Shown in pieces: positions 49,694 to 57,987 of a stretch of 64,000 bases of DNA. The DNA is from Alphaproteobacteria bacterium (GTDB lineage Bacteria > Pseudomonadota > Alphaproteobacteria > JANSWW01), in NCBI GenBank assembly GCA_024743275.1, contig JANSWW010000003.1, positions 248,001 to 312,000 on the forward strand, in the 5' to 3' direction. A program made the translations under genes and the position numbers. The notes under the pieces were generated by a model. That model saw only the letters and a program-made list of their open reading frames with translations, searched no databases and was not told where the DNA came from. Every line of letters begins with the position of its first letter. Within the stretch, counting starts at the first letter, position 1.

Positions 49694-52219
49694 CTATTCG
49701 TTCCTGAGCAACGGCGCCGGCTTTTGCCCGAGGGCCCGCCAGGTTCCGACCAGGCCGAGGATCAGGGTGATCGCCGTCGAGACCAGGGTCGTCCATCCCA
49801 GCGTCGCCCAGGATATCGCGAAGTCACCGCGCATCACCTGGGTCACCACCGCATAGCTCGCGCCTGTGCCGACGAAGCCGGCGACGATGGCGATCAACAG
49901 GCCGAGGAGGCCGTATTCGATGGCATAGGCGGTCACCACATTGCCCCGGGTGGCGCCCAAGACCTTGAGGATGATCGCGTCGTAAAGCCGCCGGCGATGG
50001 CCCGCCGCGATGGCGCCGGCGAGCACCAGGGTCCCGGCCAGGATCGCGACACCGGCGACCACCTGGACCGCCTGGCCGACATTGTCGAGGATTCCGTTGG
50101 CGGTCTCCACCGCCTCGGCGACGCTGATGGCGGTGACGTTCGGCATCTCCGCCGTCACCGCCCGCTCGACGGCGGTCTGCGTCTCCGGTCCGTCCGCTTG
50201 CAGGGTGGCGAGCACCGTATGGGGCGCGTTCTCCAGGATGCCTGGCGAGAACACCATGAGGAAGTTGATCTGGAAGCTGGTCCAGTCGATCGTCCGCAGG
50301 CTGGCGATCTCGGCCGTGACCTCGCGGCCCAACACGTTGACCGTGATTGTGTCGCCGATCCCGATGCCGTAACCGGCGGCGATATTGGCGTCGAAGGAGA
50401 CGAGCTGCGGCCCGCTATAGTCCTCGGGCCACCATTCGCCGGCGACCAGGGTCGTATTCCCCGGCTGGGCGGCGGAGAAGGTCACCCCCCGGTCCCCGTT
50501 CAAGGTCCATGTCACGTCCGGGGCGATGGTCGCCTCGGCCGCCGGGACGCCGTTGATCCTGGCGATACGGCCCCGGACCATCGGGGTCGTGTTGACGTCG
50601 GAGACGCCGTCAAAGGCGGTGACCGTTTCCAGGAAGCCTTCTTTTTGCTGCGGCTGGATATCGATGAAGAAGTAGGACGGCGCCTCCTTCGGCGCGCGCT
50701 CCGTGACCTGACGGGCGACATTGGCCTGCACCAGGCCCACCGCCACCAGCACCGTCAGGCCGAGGCCGAGGCTGACCGCGACGCTCGGCGTGGCGGCGCC
50801 CGGCCGGTGGAGATTGGCGATCGCCAGACGCAGATCGGCACGCTTCGGCTTCTTGGTCCGTCGGGCGAGCTGCATCAGGCCGTGGGCGGCCGCGAAGAAC
50901 AGGATGAAGGCGACCAATGACCCGCCGACGAAGGAGACGGCGAGACGCTGATCCGTCGAGGAGAGGATCGCCAGGGCGGCGAGGGCGAGCAGGATGGCGC
51001 CGGTCGCCGCGATATAGACCGGGCGGGGCAGGCCGCTGACCGGCGCGATGGCGTCCCGGAACAGGCTCGATGGCTGCACCTCACGCGCTTTCGCAAGCGG
51101 CCAGATGCCGAAACCGAAGGCGGTCAGGAAGCCGAACAGGGCGGCGATCCCGAGCGACAGCCCATCGATCGCGAAGGCGACCTTGACCGGGAACAGATCC
51201 TCCAACAGGCCGCCGAGAATGACCGGCAGAATGGCGCCGATCACAAGGCCGATGGCGATACCCGCCGCCGCGATCACCGCGACCAGGGTGAGATAGGTCT
51301 GGAACACCAGCGGCCCGGTCGCGCCGACGCAGCGCAGGGTGGCGATGGTCGTCATCCGGCCGTCGACATAGCTCCGCACCGCGTTACCCACGCCGACACC
51401 GCCGACAAGAAGCGCGGTGAGGCCGACCAGGGTCAGGAATTGGGTGATGTTGACGATGATCCGCTTCAGGCCCGGGGCGGCTTCGCTCAAGCCGCGGATC
51501 TGGAAGGCGCCTTCCGGAAAGGCCTCGCGCAGATCGGTCATGAAGACGCCGGGATCGGTGCCTTCCGGCAGAACGACCCGGTAATGCCAGGTGATCAGGC
51601 TGCCCGGCTGGATCAGTTCGGTCTGGGGCAGGGACTCGTCGTCGACCATCAGGCGCGGGCCGAAACTCGCGAAGTTGACCGCGCGGTCCGTCTCCTGGGT
51701 GATGACGTCGCGGATCTCGAAGGTCGCGGCCCCGACCCGGACCGCGTCGCCGACCTCGATACCGAGCCGGGTCAGCAGCCGGTCCTCGACGACGGCCCCG
51801 TACACGCCGTCGACCGGCGCCAGCGCCTCCGACAGCGGTATGCCGGAGCGCAAGACCACCTGGCCGGCGATCGGATAGGAATCGTCTACCGCCTTCAACT
51901 GCACCAGCGAGCGGCTGTCCGCGTCCTCCACCCGGGCCATGCTGCGCAGTTCGGCGGTCCGGGAGACGGTGCCCGCATCCTCCAGATAGGATCGGACCTC
52001 CGGTGGGATCTCGATGTGAATGGCCCGCACGTCCACGTCACCGCCGAGAATGTCGCGGGCATCGTCCTGCAGGCTGGTCAACAGCGCGTTGGAAACCGAG
52101 CCGACACCGGCGATGGCGCCGACGCCGAGCGCCAGACAGGCCAGGAAGATTCGGAATCCGGCGATGCCGCCGCGCAATTCGCGCAGCGCGAAGCGGAGGG
52201 AGACGGGCAGGCTGTTCAT
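49694..52219 (-). CDS. FtsX-like ABC transporter permease (YbbP type)
   Basis: An 841-residue membrane protein. It has one N-terminal span, a large periplasmic region, three FtsX-type spans near residues 270-400, a middle pair of spans, a second periplasmic domain and three C-terminal spans (VVAGVAILAGTLVLAGAIAAGHRRRLYDAIILKVLGATR). This is the double-FtsX layout of YbbP/DUF214 permeases. With the ATPase gene 17 bp upstream it forms a complete YbbA-YbbP-like system, expected to act on envelope lipids or lipoproteins rather than import solutes. Start at 52219. Confidence 0.9.
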   Translation of the reverse strand: MNSLPVSLRFALRELRGGIAGFRIFLACLALGVGAIAGVGSVSNALLTSLQDDARDILGGDVDVRAIHIEIPPEVRSYLEDAGTVSRTAELRSMARVEDADSRSLVQLKAVDDSYPIAGQVVLRSGIPLSEALAPVDGVYGAVVEDRLLTRLGIEVGDAVRVGAATFEIRDVITQETDRAVNFASFGPRLMVDDESLPQTELIQPGSLITWHYRVVLPEGTDPGVFMTDLREAFPEGAFQIRGLSEAAPGLKRIIVNITQFLTLVGLTALLVGGVGVGNAVRSYVDGRMTTIATLRCVGATGPLVFQTYLTLVAVIAAAGIAIGLVIGAILPVILGGLLEDLFPVKVAFAIDGLSLGIAALFGFLTAFGFGIWPLAKAREVQPSSLFRDAIAPVSGLPRPVYIAATGAILLALAALAILSSTDQRLAVSFVGGSLVAFILFFAAAHGLMQLARRTKKPKRADLRLAIANLHRPGAATPSVAVSLGLGLTVLVAVGLVQANVARQVTERAPKEAPSYFFIDIQPQQKEGFLETVTAFDGVSDVNTTPMVRGRIARINGVPAAEATIAPDVTWTLNGDRGVTFSAAQPGNTTLVAGEWWPEDYSGPQLVSFDANIAAGYGIGIGDTITVNVLGREVTAEIASLRTIDWTSFQINFLMVFSPGILENAPHTVLATLQADGPETQTAVERAVTAEMPNVTAISVAEAVETANGILDNVGQAVQVVAGVAILAGTLVLAGAIAAGHRRRLYDAIILKVLGATRGNVVTAYAIEYGLLGLLIAIVAGFVGTGASYAVVTQVMRGDFAISWATLGWTTLVSTAITLILGLVGTWRALGQKPAPLLRNE

Positions 52220-52236
52220 GATCGGGGCTCCCGCGC

Positions 52237-52992
52237 TCAGGCGCTCTTGGCCATCGGCGTACCGGGTTTCACGACGGTATCGATCTCGGTGATCTGCCCG
52301 TCGGCGATGTGGACGCGGCGGTCGCATCGGGCGGCAAGGCCCTCGTCATGGGTGATCAGCACGAGGGTCGCGCCCTGCTGCCGGCTGAGGCCGAACAGCA
52401 GGTCGATGATCTTTTCGCCGGTCGTACCGTCGAGGTTGCCGGTCGGCTCGTCGGCCAGAATGAGCGACGGCTTGGTCGCCACGGCGCGCGCCAGCGCGGT
52501 GCGTTGCTGTTCGCCGCCGGAAAGCTGCGAGGGGTAATGGGTCATCCGGTGGCCGAGGCCGACCGCGTTCAGCGCCTCCTCGGCGCTCTCGAAGGCATGG
52601 TCGTGGCCGGCCAGTTCCAGCGGTACCGCGACATTTTCGAGCGCCGTCATGGTCGGGATCAGGCGGAAGGCCTGGAAGACGATGCCGACCCGGTCGCGGC
52701 GAAACAGCGCGAGTTGATCCTCGCTGAGCTTGGTCAGATCCTGCCCATCGACGACGACCCCACCGCCGGTCGGCGTCTCCAACCCGGCCATCACCATCAT
52801 CAATGTCGACTTGCCGGCACCCGACGGGCCGACGATCGCGACCGTCTCGCCCTTCTGCGCGGTGAAATCGACGCCCCGCAGGATGTTGACCTCGCCGGCC
52901 CCGCTCCTCAGGTTAAGGTGCACGTCGCTGATCCGAACCAGCGGCCCGCCATCCGTGCCCGTCTGACCCTTTTCGATGCTGGACTGACCCAT
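52237..52992 (-). CDS. ABC transporter ATP-binding protein (YbbA/LolD type)
   Basis: A 251-residue ATPase of the MacB/LolD family. Walker A GPSGAGKST, signature LSGGEQQRTALARAVA, Walker B LILADEPTGNLD and LVLITHDEGLAARCDRRVHIADG are all present. ATG at 52992 (MGQSSIEK) begins the recognised N-terminus; the frame upstream is unsupported. It is divergent from a TesA-like esterase gene, the same neighbourhood as ybbA-tesA in E. coli, which supports the YbbA call. Confidence 0.92.
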   Translation of the reverse strand: MGQSSIEKGQTGTDGGPLVRISDVHLNLRSGAGEVNILRGVDFTAQKGETVAIVGPSGAGKSTLMMVMAGLETPTGGGVVVDGQDLTKLSEDQLALFRRDRVGIVFQAFRLIPTMTALENVAVPLELAGHDHAFESAEEALNAVGLGHRMTHYPSQLSGGEQQRTALARAVATKPSLILADEPTGNLDGTTGEKIIDLLFGLSRQQGATLVLITHDEGLAARCDRRVHIADGQITEIDTVVKPGTPMAKSA

Positions 52993-53089
52993 GATGAGAT
53001 TGCCTTTCCTAAGCTCGGTGACGTCGTGGCTTGCGCCGGACAGCCTCGGATATGGGGGTCGCGGCGCCGGGATCAAAACGCAAATCGGA

Positions 53090-53710
53090 ATGCGCGTTCT
53101 GCAGGGCCTCGTTCTCGGCCTGCTTTTGCTTCCGTCTACGATGGCGGCGGCCAAACCGATCAAACTTCTCGCTCTTGGCGATTCCCTGGTCGCCGGCTAC
53201 GGCCTGCGCGAGCCGGAAGGTTTCGTACCGAACCTCGAAGCCGCCTTGCGGGAGAAGGGGTTTGACGTGACCGTGATCAATGGCGGGGTGTCCGGCGACA
53301 CCAGCAAGGGCGGGCTTTCTCGGCTCGACTGGTCGCTGGCCGACGATCCCGACGCGGCGATTCTCGAACTGGGGGCCAATGACGGGCTCCGGGGCATCGA
53401 TCCCGCGTCCACGAAACAGAACCTCTCCCAGATCATCGAACGCTTCCAGGCCGAGGGGATCGAGGTCCTGCTGGCCGGGATGATGGCGCCGCCGAATTTC
53501 GGCCCGGAGTATACGAGCGAGTTCAACGGGCTTTACCCGGCCCTGGCGGAGGCCTATGGGATTGCGCTCTATCCCTTTTTCCTGGACGGGGTGGCGGCCG
53601 AGCCCAGCCTCAACCAGGGCGATGGCATCCATCCGAACGAAAAGGGGGTGGACATCATCGTCGAACGCATCACCCCTTATGTGACCGATCTTCTGGAGAG
53701 TGTTCAGTGA
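53090..53710 (+). CDS. tesA: TesA-like GDSL/SGNH esterase (lysophospholipase L1 family)
   Basis: A 206-residue periplasmic hydrolase with a signal peptide (MRVLQGLVLGLLLLPSTMAAA). SGNH blocks: ALGDSLVAGYGL with nucleophile S32, GGVSGDTS supplying the glycine, LGANDGLRG supplying the asparagine, and the D-x-x-H motif as GDGIHPNEKG. It acts as an arylesterase/thioesterase. ATG at 53090 gives a clean signal peptide. It is divergent from ybbA-like and its stop overlaps the next start as GTGA. Confidence 0.93.
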   Translation: MRVLQGLVLGLLLLPSTMAAAKPIKLLALGDSLVAGYGLREPEGFVPNLEAALREKGFDVTVINGGVSGDTSKGGLSRLDWSLADDPDAAILELGANDGLRGIDPASTKQNLSQIIERFQAEGIEVLLAGMMAPPNFGPEYTSEFNGLYPALAEAYGIALYPFFLDGVAAEPSLNQGDGIHPNEKGVDIIVERITPYVTDLLESVQ

Positions 53711-54846
53711 CCGAAAGCGCCATTCTCGATTTCGACGTGGCCCACGCCGCGGCGTCCGACTGGAAAGTCGCGACCGACGCGCTGATCACCCATCTTGAGG
53801 TCCCCGACGGGGCCAATGTCGGCTTCCTCTATGCGACCGATCACCACGCCGGTCACCTCGCCGACATCGCCGACCGGCTGATGCACGCGACCAAGATCGA
53901 TACCTGGACCGGCACCGTCGGCATCGGGATCCTGTCGACGGCGGGCGAGAGTTTCGACGAACCGGCCATCGCCGTGATGGTCGGGACCGTGCCGGAAGGC
54001 AGTGTGCGGCCCTTCGGTCCGGTGCGCGAAAGCACGATCGAGCTCGATCTTCTGCATCGCGAGTGGATCGAGAACCAACATCCGACCCTGACCCTGGTCC
54101 ACGCGGATCCGCGCCACCCGCCGGTGGCCCATCTCATCGAGTCTTTGGCCGAGAATGTGCCGACCTTCCTGACGGGCGGCCTTACCAGTTCCAGGCATCA
54201 TTATGAGCAGATGGCCAGCCAAGGCCGCCCCCTGGCGCTCGAGCACGGGGTGTCGGGTGTCATGTTCTCCGCCTGGCTGCCGATTGCGACCGGGCTCACC
54301 CAGGGCTGCAGTCCGATCGGGCCGACCAGGACGGTGACCGAGGGCGACGAGAACATCCTGAAGGAACTCGACGGCCGCCCGGCGCTCGACGCGCTGATCC
54401 AGGACATCGGACCCGAATATGCGGAGGATCTGAGCAAGCTGGGCGGGTCGATCTATGTCGCCTTTCCGGTGCCCGGCTCGGACATGAACGACTATCTCGT
54501 GCGCAACATGATCGCGATCGACCCGGAGCAGGGCTGGATCGGCGTCGGCGAGGAGATCAATCCCGGTGATAAGGTCATGTTCTGCAAACGCGACCGGGAG
54601 TCGGCGGAGGCGGACCTGCGGCGGATGCTGCGCAAGGTCAAGGCGACCCACAACAAGGAGCCGAAGGGCGGGATCTACATCTCCTGCCTCGCCCGGGGTC
54701 CCAACCTGTTCGGCCCGGCCGGCGAGGAGGTCGCCATCATCCGCGATGAACTGGGCGATTTTCCCTTTGTCGGCTTTTTCGCCAACGGCGAGATTTCCCA
54801 CGACCGGCTTTACGGTTATACCGGGGTCATCACCCTTTTCTTCTAA
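53707..54846 (+). CDS. FIST domain signal-transduction protein
   Basis: A 379-residue protein made of FIST N (residues about 20-220) and FIST C (about 225-360) domains, a predicted small-ligand sensor pair. Visible family features are the N-terminal NVGFLYATDHHAGHLADIADRLM, GTVGIGILSTAGESFDEPAIAVMVG and the C-terminal GGIYISCLARGPNLFG, ELGDFPFVGFFANGEI and GYTGVITLFF. There is no attached kinase, methyl-accepting or cyclase domain, so output must come from a partner. The start is GTG at 53707, overlapping tesA by 4 nt. Confidence 0.9.
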   Translation: MTESAILDFDVAHAAASDWKVATDALITHLEVPDGANVGFLYATDHHAGHLADIADRLMHATKIDTWTGTVGIGILSTAGESFDEPAIAVMVGTVPEGSVRPFGPVRESTIELDLLHREWIENQHPTLTLVHADPRHPPVAHLIESLAENVPTFLTGGLTSSRHHYEQMASQGRPLALEHGVSGVMFSAWLPIATGLTQGCSPIGPTRTVTEGDENILKELDGRPALDALIQDIGPEYAEDLSKLGGSIYVAFPVPGSDMNDYLVRNMIAIDPEQGWIGVGEEINPGDKVMFCKRDRESAEADLRRMLRKVKATHNKEPKGGIYISCLARGPNLFGPAGEEVAIIRDELGDFPFVGFFANGEISHDRLYGYTGVITLFF

Positions 54847-54867
54847 AACGCTAAAGGTTTCAGACAG

Positions 54868-55911
54868 ATGGAATATCGCCGTCTCGGCCTGACCGACATC
54901 GAGGTCAGCCTGATTTGCTATGGCATCATGACGTTCGGCCAACAGAACACCGAGGCCGAGGGGCACGCCCTGATGGACCAGGCGCTCGACGGCGGCGTGA
55001 CCTTCTACGACACGGCCGAGATGTATCCGGTGCCGCCGAAGCCGGAAACCCAGGGCGATTCGGAGCGGGTGCTGGGCACCTGGATGAAGGCACGGGGGAA
55101 CCGCGACAAGGTCATCGTCGCGACCAAGGCGACCGGTCCCGGCGCCGATTTCGCCCATATCCGCGGCGGCACCTCGGCCCATACCCGCGCCAATCTCGAG
55201 GCGGCGGTGGATGCAAGCCTCGCGCGGCTTCAGACCGACTATATCGATCTCTACCAGCTTCATTGGCCGGACCGGCCGGTCAACAATTTCGGCCGCATGC
55301 TGTTCGATCATAGCAAGGCCCAGGCCGGGACCCCGGCGGAGGAGACGCTCGCGGCACTGGCAGACATGGTGAAGGCCGGCAAAATCCGGGCGGTGGGGCT
55401 CTCGAACGAGACGCCCTATGGTGTTCACGCCTTCCTCAAGGCGGCGGAGGTCCATCACCTGCCCCGAGTCGTCTCGATCCAGAACCCCTACAACCTGTTG
55501 GCCCGGCATTTCGAGCTCGGCCTGTCGGAGATGGCGGTACGCGAGCATGTCGGGCTTTTGGCCTACTCGCCGCTCGCCCAGGGGGTGCTCACGGGGAAAT
55601 ACATGGATGGAAAACGCCCCGAGGGCGCACGAATCACTCTGTTCCCGAAGCGCTATAAACGCTATATAGGGGATAAGGGACAGGTTGAGACCGCTAAATA
55701 TGTGAAAATCGCGCTGGACCACGGTCTTGCGCCGGCACAGATGGCGCTCAGCTTTGTCAACCGGCAGCCCTTCGTCACCGCGAACATCATCGGGGCGACG
55801 ACGAAGGAGCAGTTGGCGGAGAACATCGGCTCCATCGACGTCGCGCTGAGCGACGAGGTGATGGACGCGATCGAGGCGGTCCACCGGGAAACCCCGGTCC
55901 CCTGCCCCTAG
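54868..55911 (+). CDS. Aldo/keto reductase (Tas-like)
   Basis: A 347-residue NADPH-dependent oxidoreductase with the TIM-barrel AKR fold. The catalytic set is in FYDTAEMYP (D and Y), VIVATKATG (K) and LYQLHWPD (H). The cofactor region is NPYNLLARHFE, LAYSPLAQGVLTGKY and NIIGATTKEQLAENI. The insertion after LHWPDRP matches the Tas branch. It starts 21 bp after the FIST gene, so may be in the same transcript. Substrate unknown. Confidence 0.93.
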   Translation: MEYRRLGLTDIEVSLICYGIMTFGQQNTEAEGHALMDQALDGGVTFYDTAEMYPVPPKPETQGDSERVLGTWMKARGNRDKVIVATKATGPGADFAHIRGGTSAHTRANLEAAVDASLARLQTDYIDLYQLHWPDRPVNNFGRMLFDHSKAQAGTPAEETLAALADMVKAGKIRAVGLSNETPYGVHAFLKAAEVHHLPRVVSIQNPYNLLARHFELGLSEMAVREHVGLLAYSPLAQGVLTGKYMDGKRPEGARITLFPKRYKRYIGDKGQVETAKYVKIALDHGLAPAQMALSFVNRQPFVTANIIGATTKEQLAENIGSIDVALSDEVMDAIEAVHRETPVPCP

Positions 55912-56023
55912 GCTCCGGATTTCCGGAGGCGGGGTTTTCTCGGCAGGGGTCGGGGCGACGTTGGGCAGAAACAAGGCGGGTTTCCTGCCGGGTTCGGCGG
56001 ATTCCTCAATTAAGGAGGCCCTG

Positions 56024-56575
56024 ATGAAACGGCTCTTCGTCGCGATTGATCTCCCCGACCATATCCGAGACGATCTTTCCGAACTGCAAGGCGGCGTGCC
56101 CGGGGCGCGCTGGATCGACTGGGACAACCTCCATCTGACCCTGCGCTTTATCGGCGACGTCCGCGAGGACATGGCCGACGATGTCGATATGGCGCTCTCC
56201 GGCATTGTGGCGCCGAGTTTCGATCTCTCCATCACCGGCCTTGGTACCTTCGAGACGCGGGGCGAGCCCACCACGCTGTGGGCCGGGATCGAGCGCAATC
56301 CGCAGCTCAAGCATCTGCGCGACCGGATCGAGAGTTCCCTCCGCCGCATCGGCCTGCCGCCGGAGGGCCGCAAGTTCTCGCCCCATATCACGCTGGCCCG
56401 TCTGAAGAACCCCTGTCTCGATAGGCTGCACAGCTACATGGCCCGTAATAATCTGGTCCGGCTCGCGCCGTTCACCGTGCATGGGTTCACCCTGTTCTCC
56501 AGTCATCTGGGCCGGAGCGGGGCGACCTACACGCCTGAGGCCTGTTATCGACTGAAGGAGCCGGCGCTGGCATGA
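56024..56575 (+). CDS. thpR: RNA 2',3'-cyclic phosphodiesterase ThpR
   Basis: A 183-residue 2H phosphoesterase that opens 2',3'-cyclic phosphates on RNA ends. The two HxTx motifs are HLTL (residues 37-40, in DNLHLTLRFIGDV) and HITL (in PHITLARLKN, about residues 126-129). RLFVAIDLPDHIRD is the family start. ATG at 56024 is preceded by a full TAAGGAGG ribosome binding site. Its stop overlaps the sirtuin start as ATGA, giving a thpR-cobB-UDG operon. Confidence 0.94.
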   Translation: MKRLFVAIDLPDHIRDDLSELQGGVPGARWIDWDNLHLTLRFIGDVREDMADDVDMALSGIVAPSFDLSITGLGTFETRGEPTTLWAGIERNPQLKHLRDRIESSLRRIGLPPEGRKFSPHITLARLKNPCLDRLHSYMARNNLVRLAPFTVHGFTLFSSHLGRSGATYTPEACYRLKEPALA

Positions 56576-57315
56576 CCCTGGGCGGTGACCTAAAGCCTGG
56601 CGATCCGATCGTGATCCTCACCGGGGCGGGGATCTCGAAGGAATCCGGCTTGGCGACCTTCCGCGACGCCGACGGGATCTGGGCCAAGGTCCGGGTCGAG
56701 GATGTGGCGACGCCGGAGGCGTTTCGCGCCAATCCGGTCCGCGTCCACGACTTCTATAACGCCCGGAGGCGCCAGCTTCAGGAGGCCCATGTCGAGCCCA
56801 ACGCCGCCCATCAGGCGCTCGCCAGGCTGGAGCGGGAATGGCCCGGGCCGGTGCTGCTGGTGACCCAGAACATCGACGATCTCCATGAACGCGCCGGCAG
56901 CCGGAATCTCATTCACATGCATGGGGAATTGCTGCGTGGCCGCTGCGAGGACTGCGGCACCGTGCACGATTGGCCCGGCGATATGAGCCTGTCGTCGCCC
57001 TGTCCCGCCTGCGGCCGTTCCTCCGTGTTGCGGCCCCATGTGGTCTGGTTCGGCGAGATGCCGTTGGAGATGGACCGGATCTACGCCGCGCTGGACAATT
57101 GCGCCCTGTTCCTGTCGATCGGGACGTCGGGCAATGTCTATCCGGCCGCCGGCTTCGTTCAGGAGGTGAAACTGCAGGGGACCGGGCACACGGTGGAGCT
57201 CAATCTCGAACCCTCCGAGGGCGCGACCCTGTTCGACGAGACGATCCACGGCCCGGCGACCCGGGTGGTCCCCGACTATGTCGGCCGGTTGCTGAACGCG
57301 CACGCCGCCGCCTGA
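56572..57315 (+). CDS. cobB: NAD-dependent protein deacylase (sirtuin, CobB type)
   Basis: A 247-residue sirtuin that removes acyl groups from lysines using NAD. The NAD-binding GAGISKESGLATFR, the TQNIDDLHERAG block and the catalytic histidine in IHMHGELL are present. The structural zinc site is formed by CEDC and CPAC (residues about 125-145). VWFGEMP precedes the second NAD-binding GTSGNVYPAAGF. An E. coli-type tyrosine/arginine pair for desuccinylation is not clearly visible. It overlaps thpR by 4 nt. Confidence 0.94.
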   Translation: MTLGGDLKPGDPIVILTGAGISKESGLATFRDADGIWAKVRVEDVATPEAFRANPVRVHDFYNARRRQLQEAHVEPNAAHQALARLEREWPGPVLLVTQNIDDLHERAGSRNLIHMHGELLRGRCEDCGTVHDWPGDMSLSSPCPACGRSSVLRPHVVWFGEMPLEMDRIYAALDNCALFLSIGTSGNVYPAAGFVQEVKLQGTGHTVELNLEPSEGATLFDETIHGPATRVVPDYVGRLLNAHAAA

Positions 57316-57317
57316 CC

Positions 57318-57902
57318 ATGACGGCGTCGCAGCAGGTCATCGCGGCGGCAAGGGCATGTACGCTCTGCGCCGATCTGCCGCTCGGCCCGAAACCGGTCTT
57401 CCAGGTCCATCCCGAGGCGAAAATCCTGATCGTCGGTCAGGCGCCCGGCACCAAGGCCCATGAGGCCGGGCGGCCGTTCCAGGACATGTCCGGCAAAAGG
57501 CTGCGGGATTGGCTCGGGGTCGACGAGACGACCTTTTACGATCCGACCAAGATCGCCTTCATGCCCATGGGGTTCTGTTATCCGGGCCGGCTGCCGCGCG
57601 GCGGCGACTGTCCGCCCCGGGAGGTCTGCGCGCCGACCTGGCATCCCCGGATGCTGGCGATGATGGGCGAGGTCGGGATGACCTTTCTGGTCGGGAGCTA
57701 CGCGCTCAACCGGTATCTCGGGGAGCGGGTCAAAGGCCGCAAGCTGGCCGATGTGGTCGCCGACTGGCGGGATTTCGCGCCGGATTACGTGCCAGCACCC
57801 CATCCGAGCCCGCGCAACACGATGTGGCTCAAGCGCTATCCGGTTTTCGAGGCGGAGGTCCTGCCCTTCGTCCGCCAACGGGTCCGGGAACTCCTGGGAT
57901 AA
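57318..57902 (+). CDS. Uracil-DNA glycosylase family protein
   Basis: A 194-residue protein of the UDG superfamily. ILIVGQAPGTKAHEAGRPFQDMSGKRLRDWLG carries the GQAPG motif I, and the C-terminal PAPHPSPRNT carries motif II. The N-terminal CTLCADLP and the central CPPREVCAP cysteines resemble the Fe-S sites of family 4/5 enzymes but may not form a complete cluster. ATG at 57318 follows the sirtuin stop by 2 bp. It could excise uracil from DNA; some members of this subfamily have no proven activity. Confidence 0.82.
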   Translation: MTASQQVIAAARACTLCADLPLGPKPVFQVHPEAKILIVGQAPGTKAHEAGRPFQDMSGKRLRDWLGVDETTFYDPTKIAFMPMGFCYPGRLPRGGDCPPREVCAPTWHPRMLAMMGEVGMTFLVGSYALNRYLGERVKGRKLADVVADWRDFAPDYVPAPHPSPRNTMWLKRYPVFEAEVLPFVRQRVRELLG

Positions 57903-57908
57903 GAATGT

Positions 57909-57975
57909 CCCTCAGCCCGGCCTTCTCCCCGGCCCTCTCCCCGATCGGGAGAGGGGGAGAAGGTTGGGATGAGGG
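57909..57975. repeat. REP-type palindromic element
   Basis: CCCTCA (57909-57914) and TGAGGG (57970-57975) bound a nested palindrome: CCTTCTCC pairs with GGAGAAGG and an inner CCCTCTCCCC faces GGGAGAGGG around GATC. It lies between the convergent UDG-like and thiolase genes and belongs to the same family as the elements at 27883, 31820 and 37003. It may act as the terminator for both genes. Confidence 0.75.
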
Positions 57976-57987
57976 GGAAGGCAGCGC

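Noticed and set aside
53704..56391. An 895-codon minus-strand frame opposite the FIST, aldo/keto reductase and thpR genes
   Set aside because: Three genes with clear family motifs occupy the other strand; the antisense frame is a GC-skew artefact.
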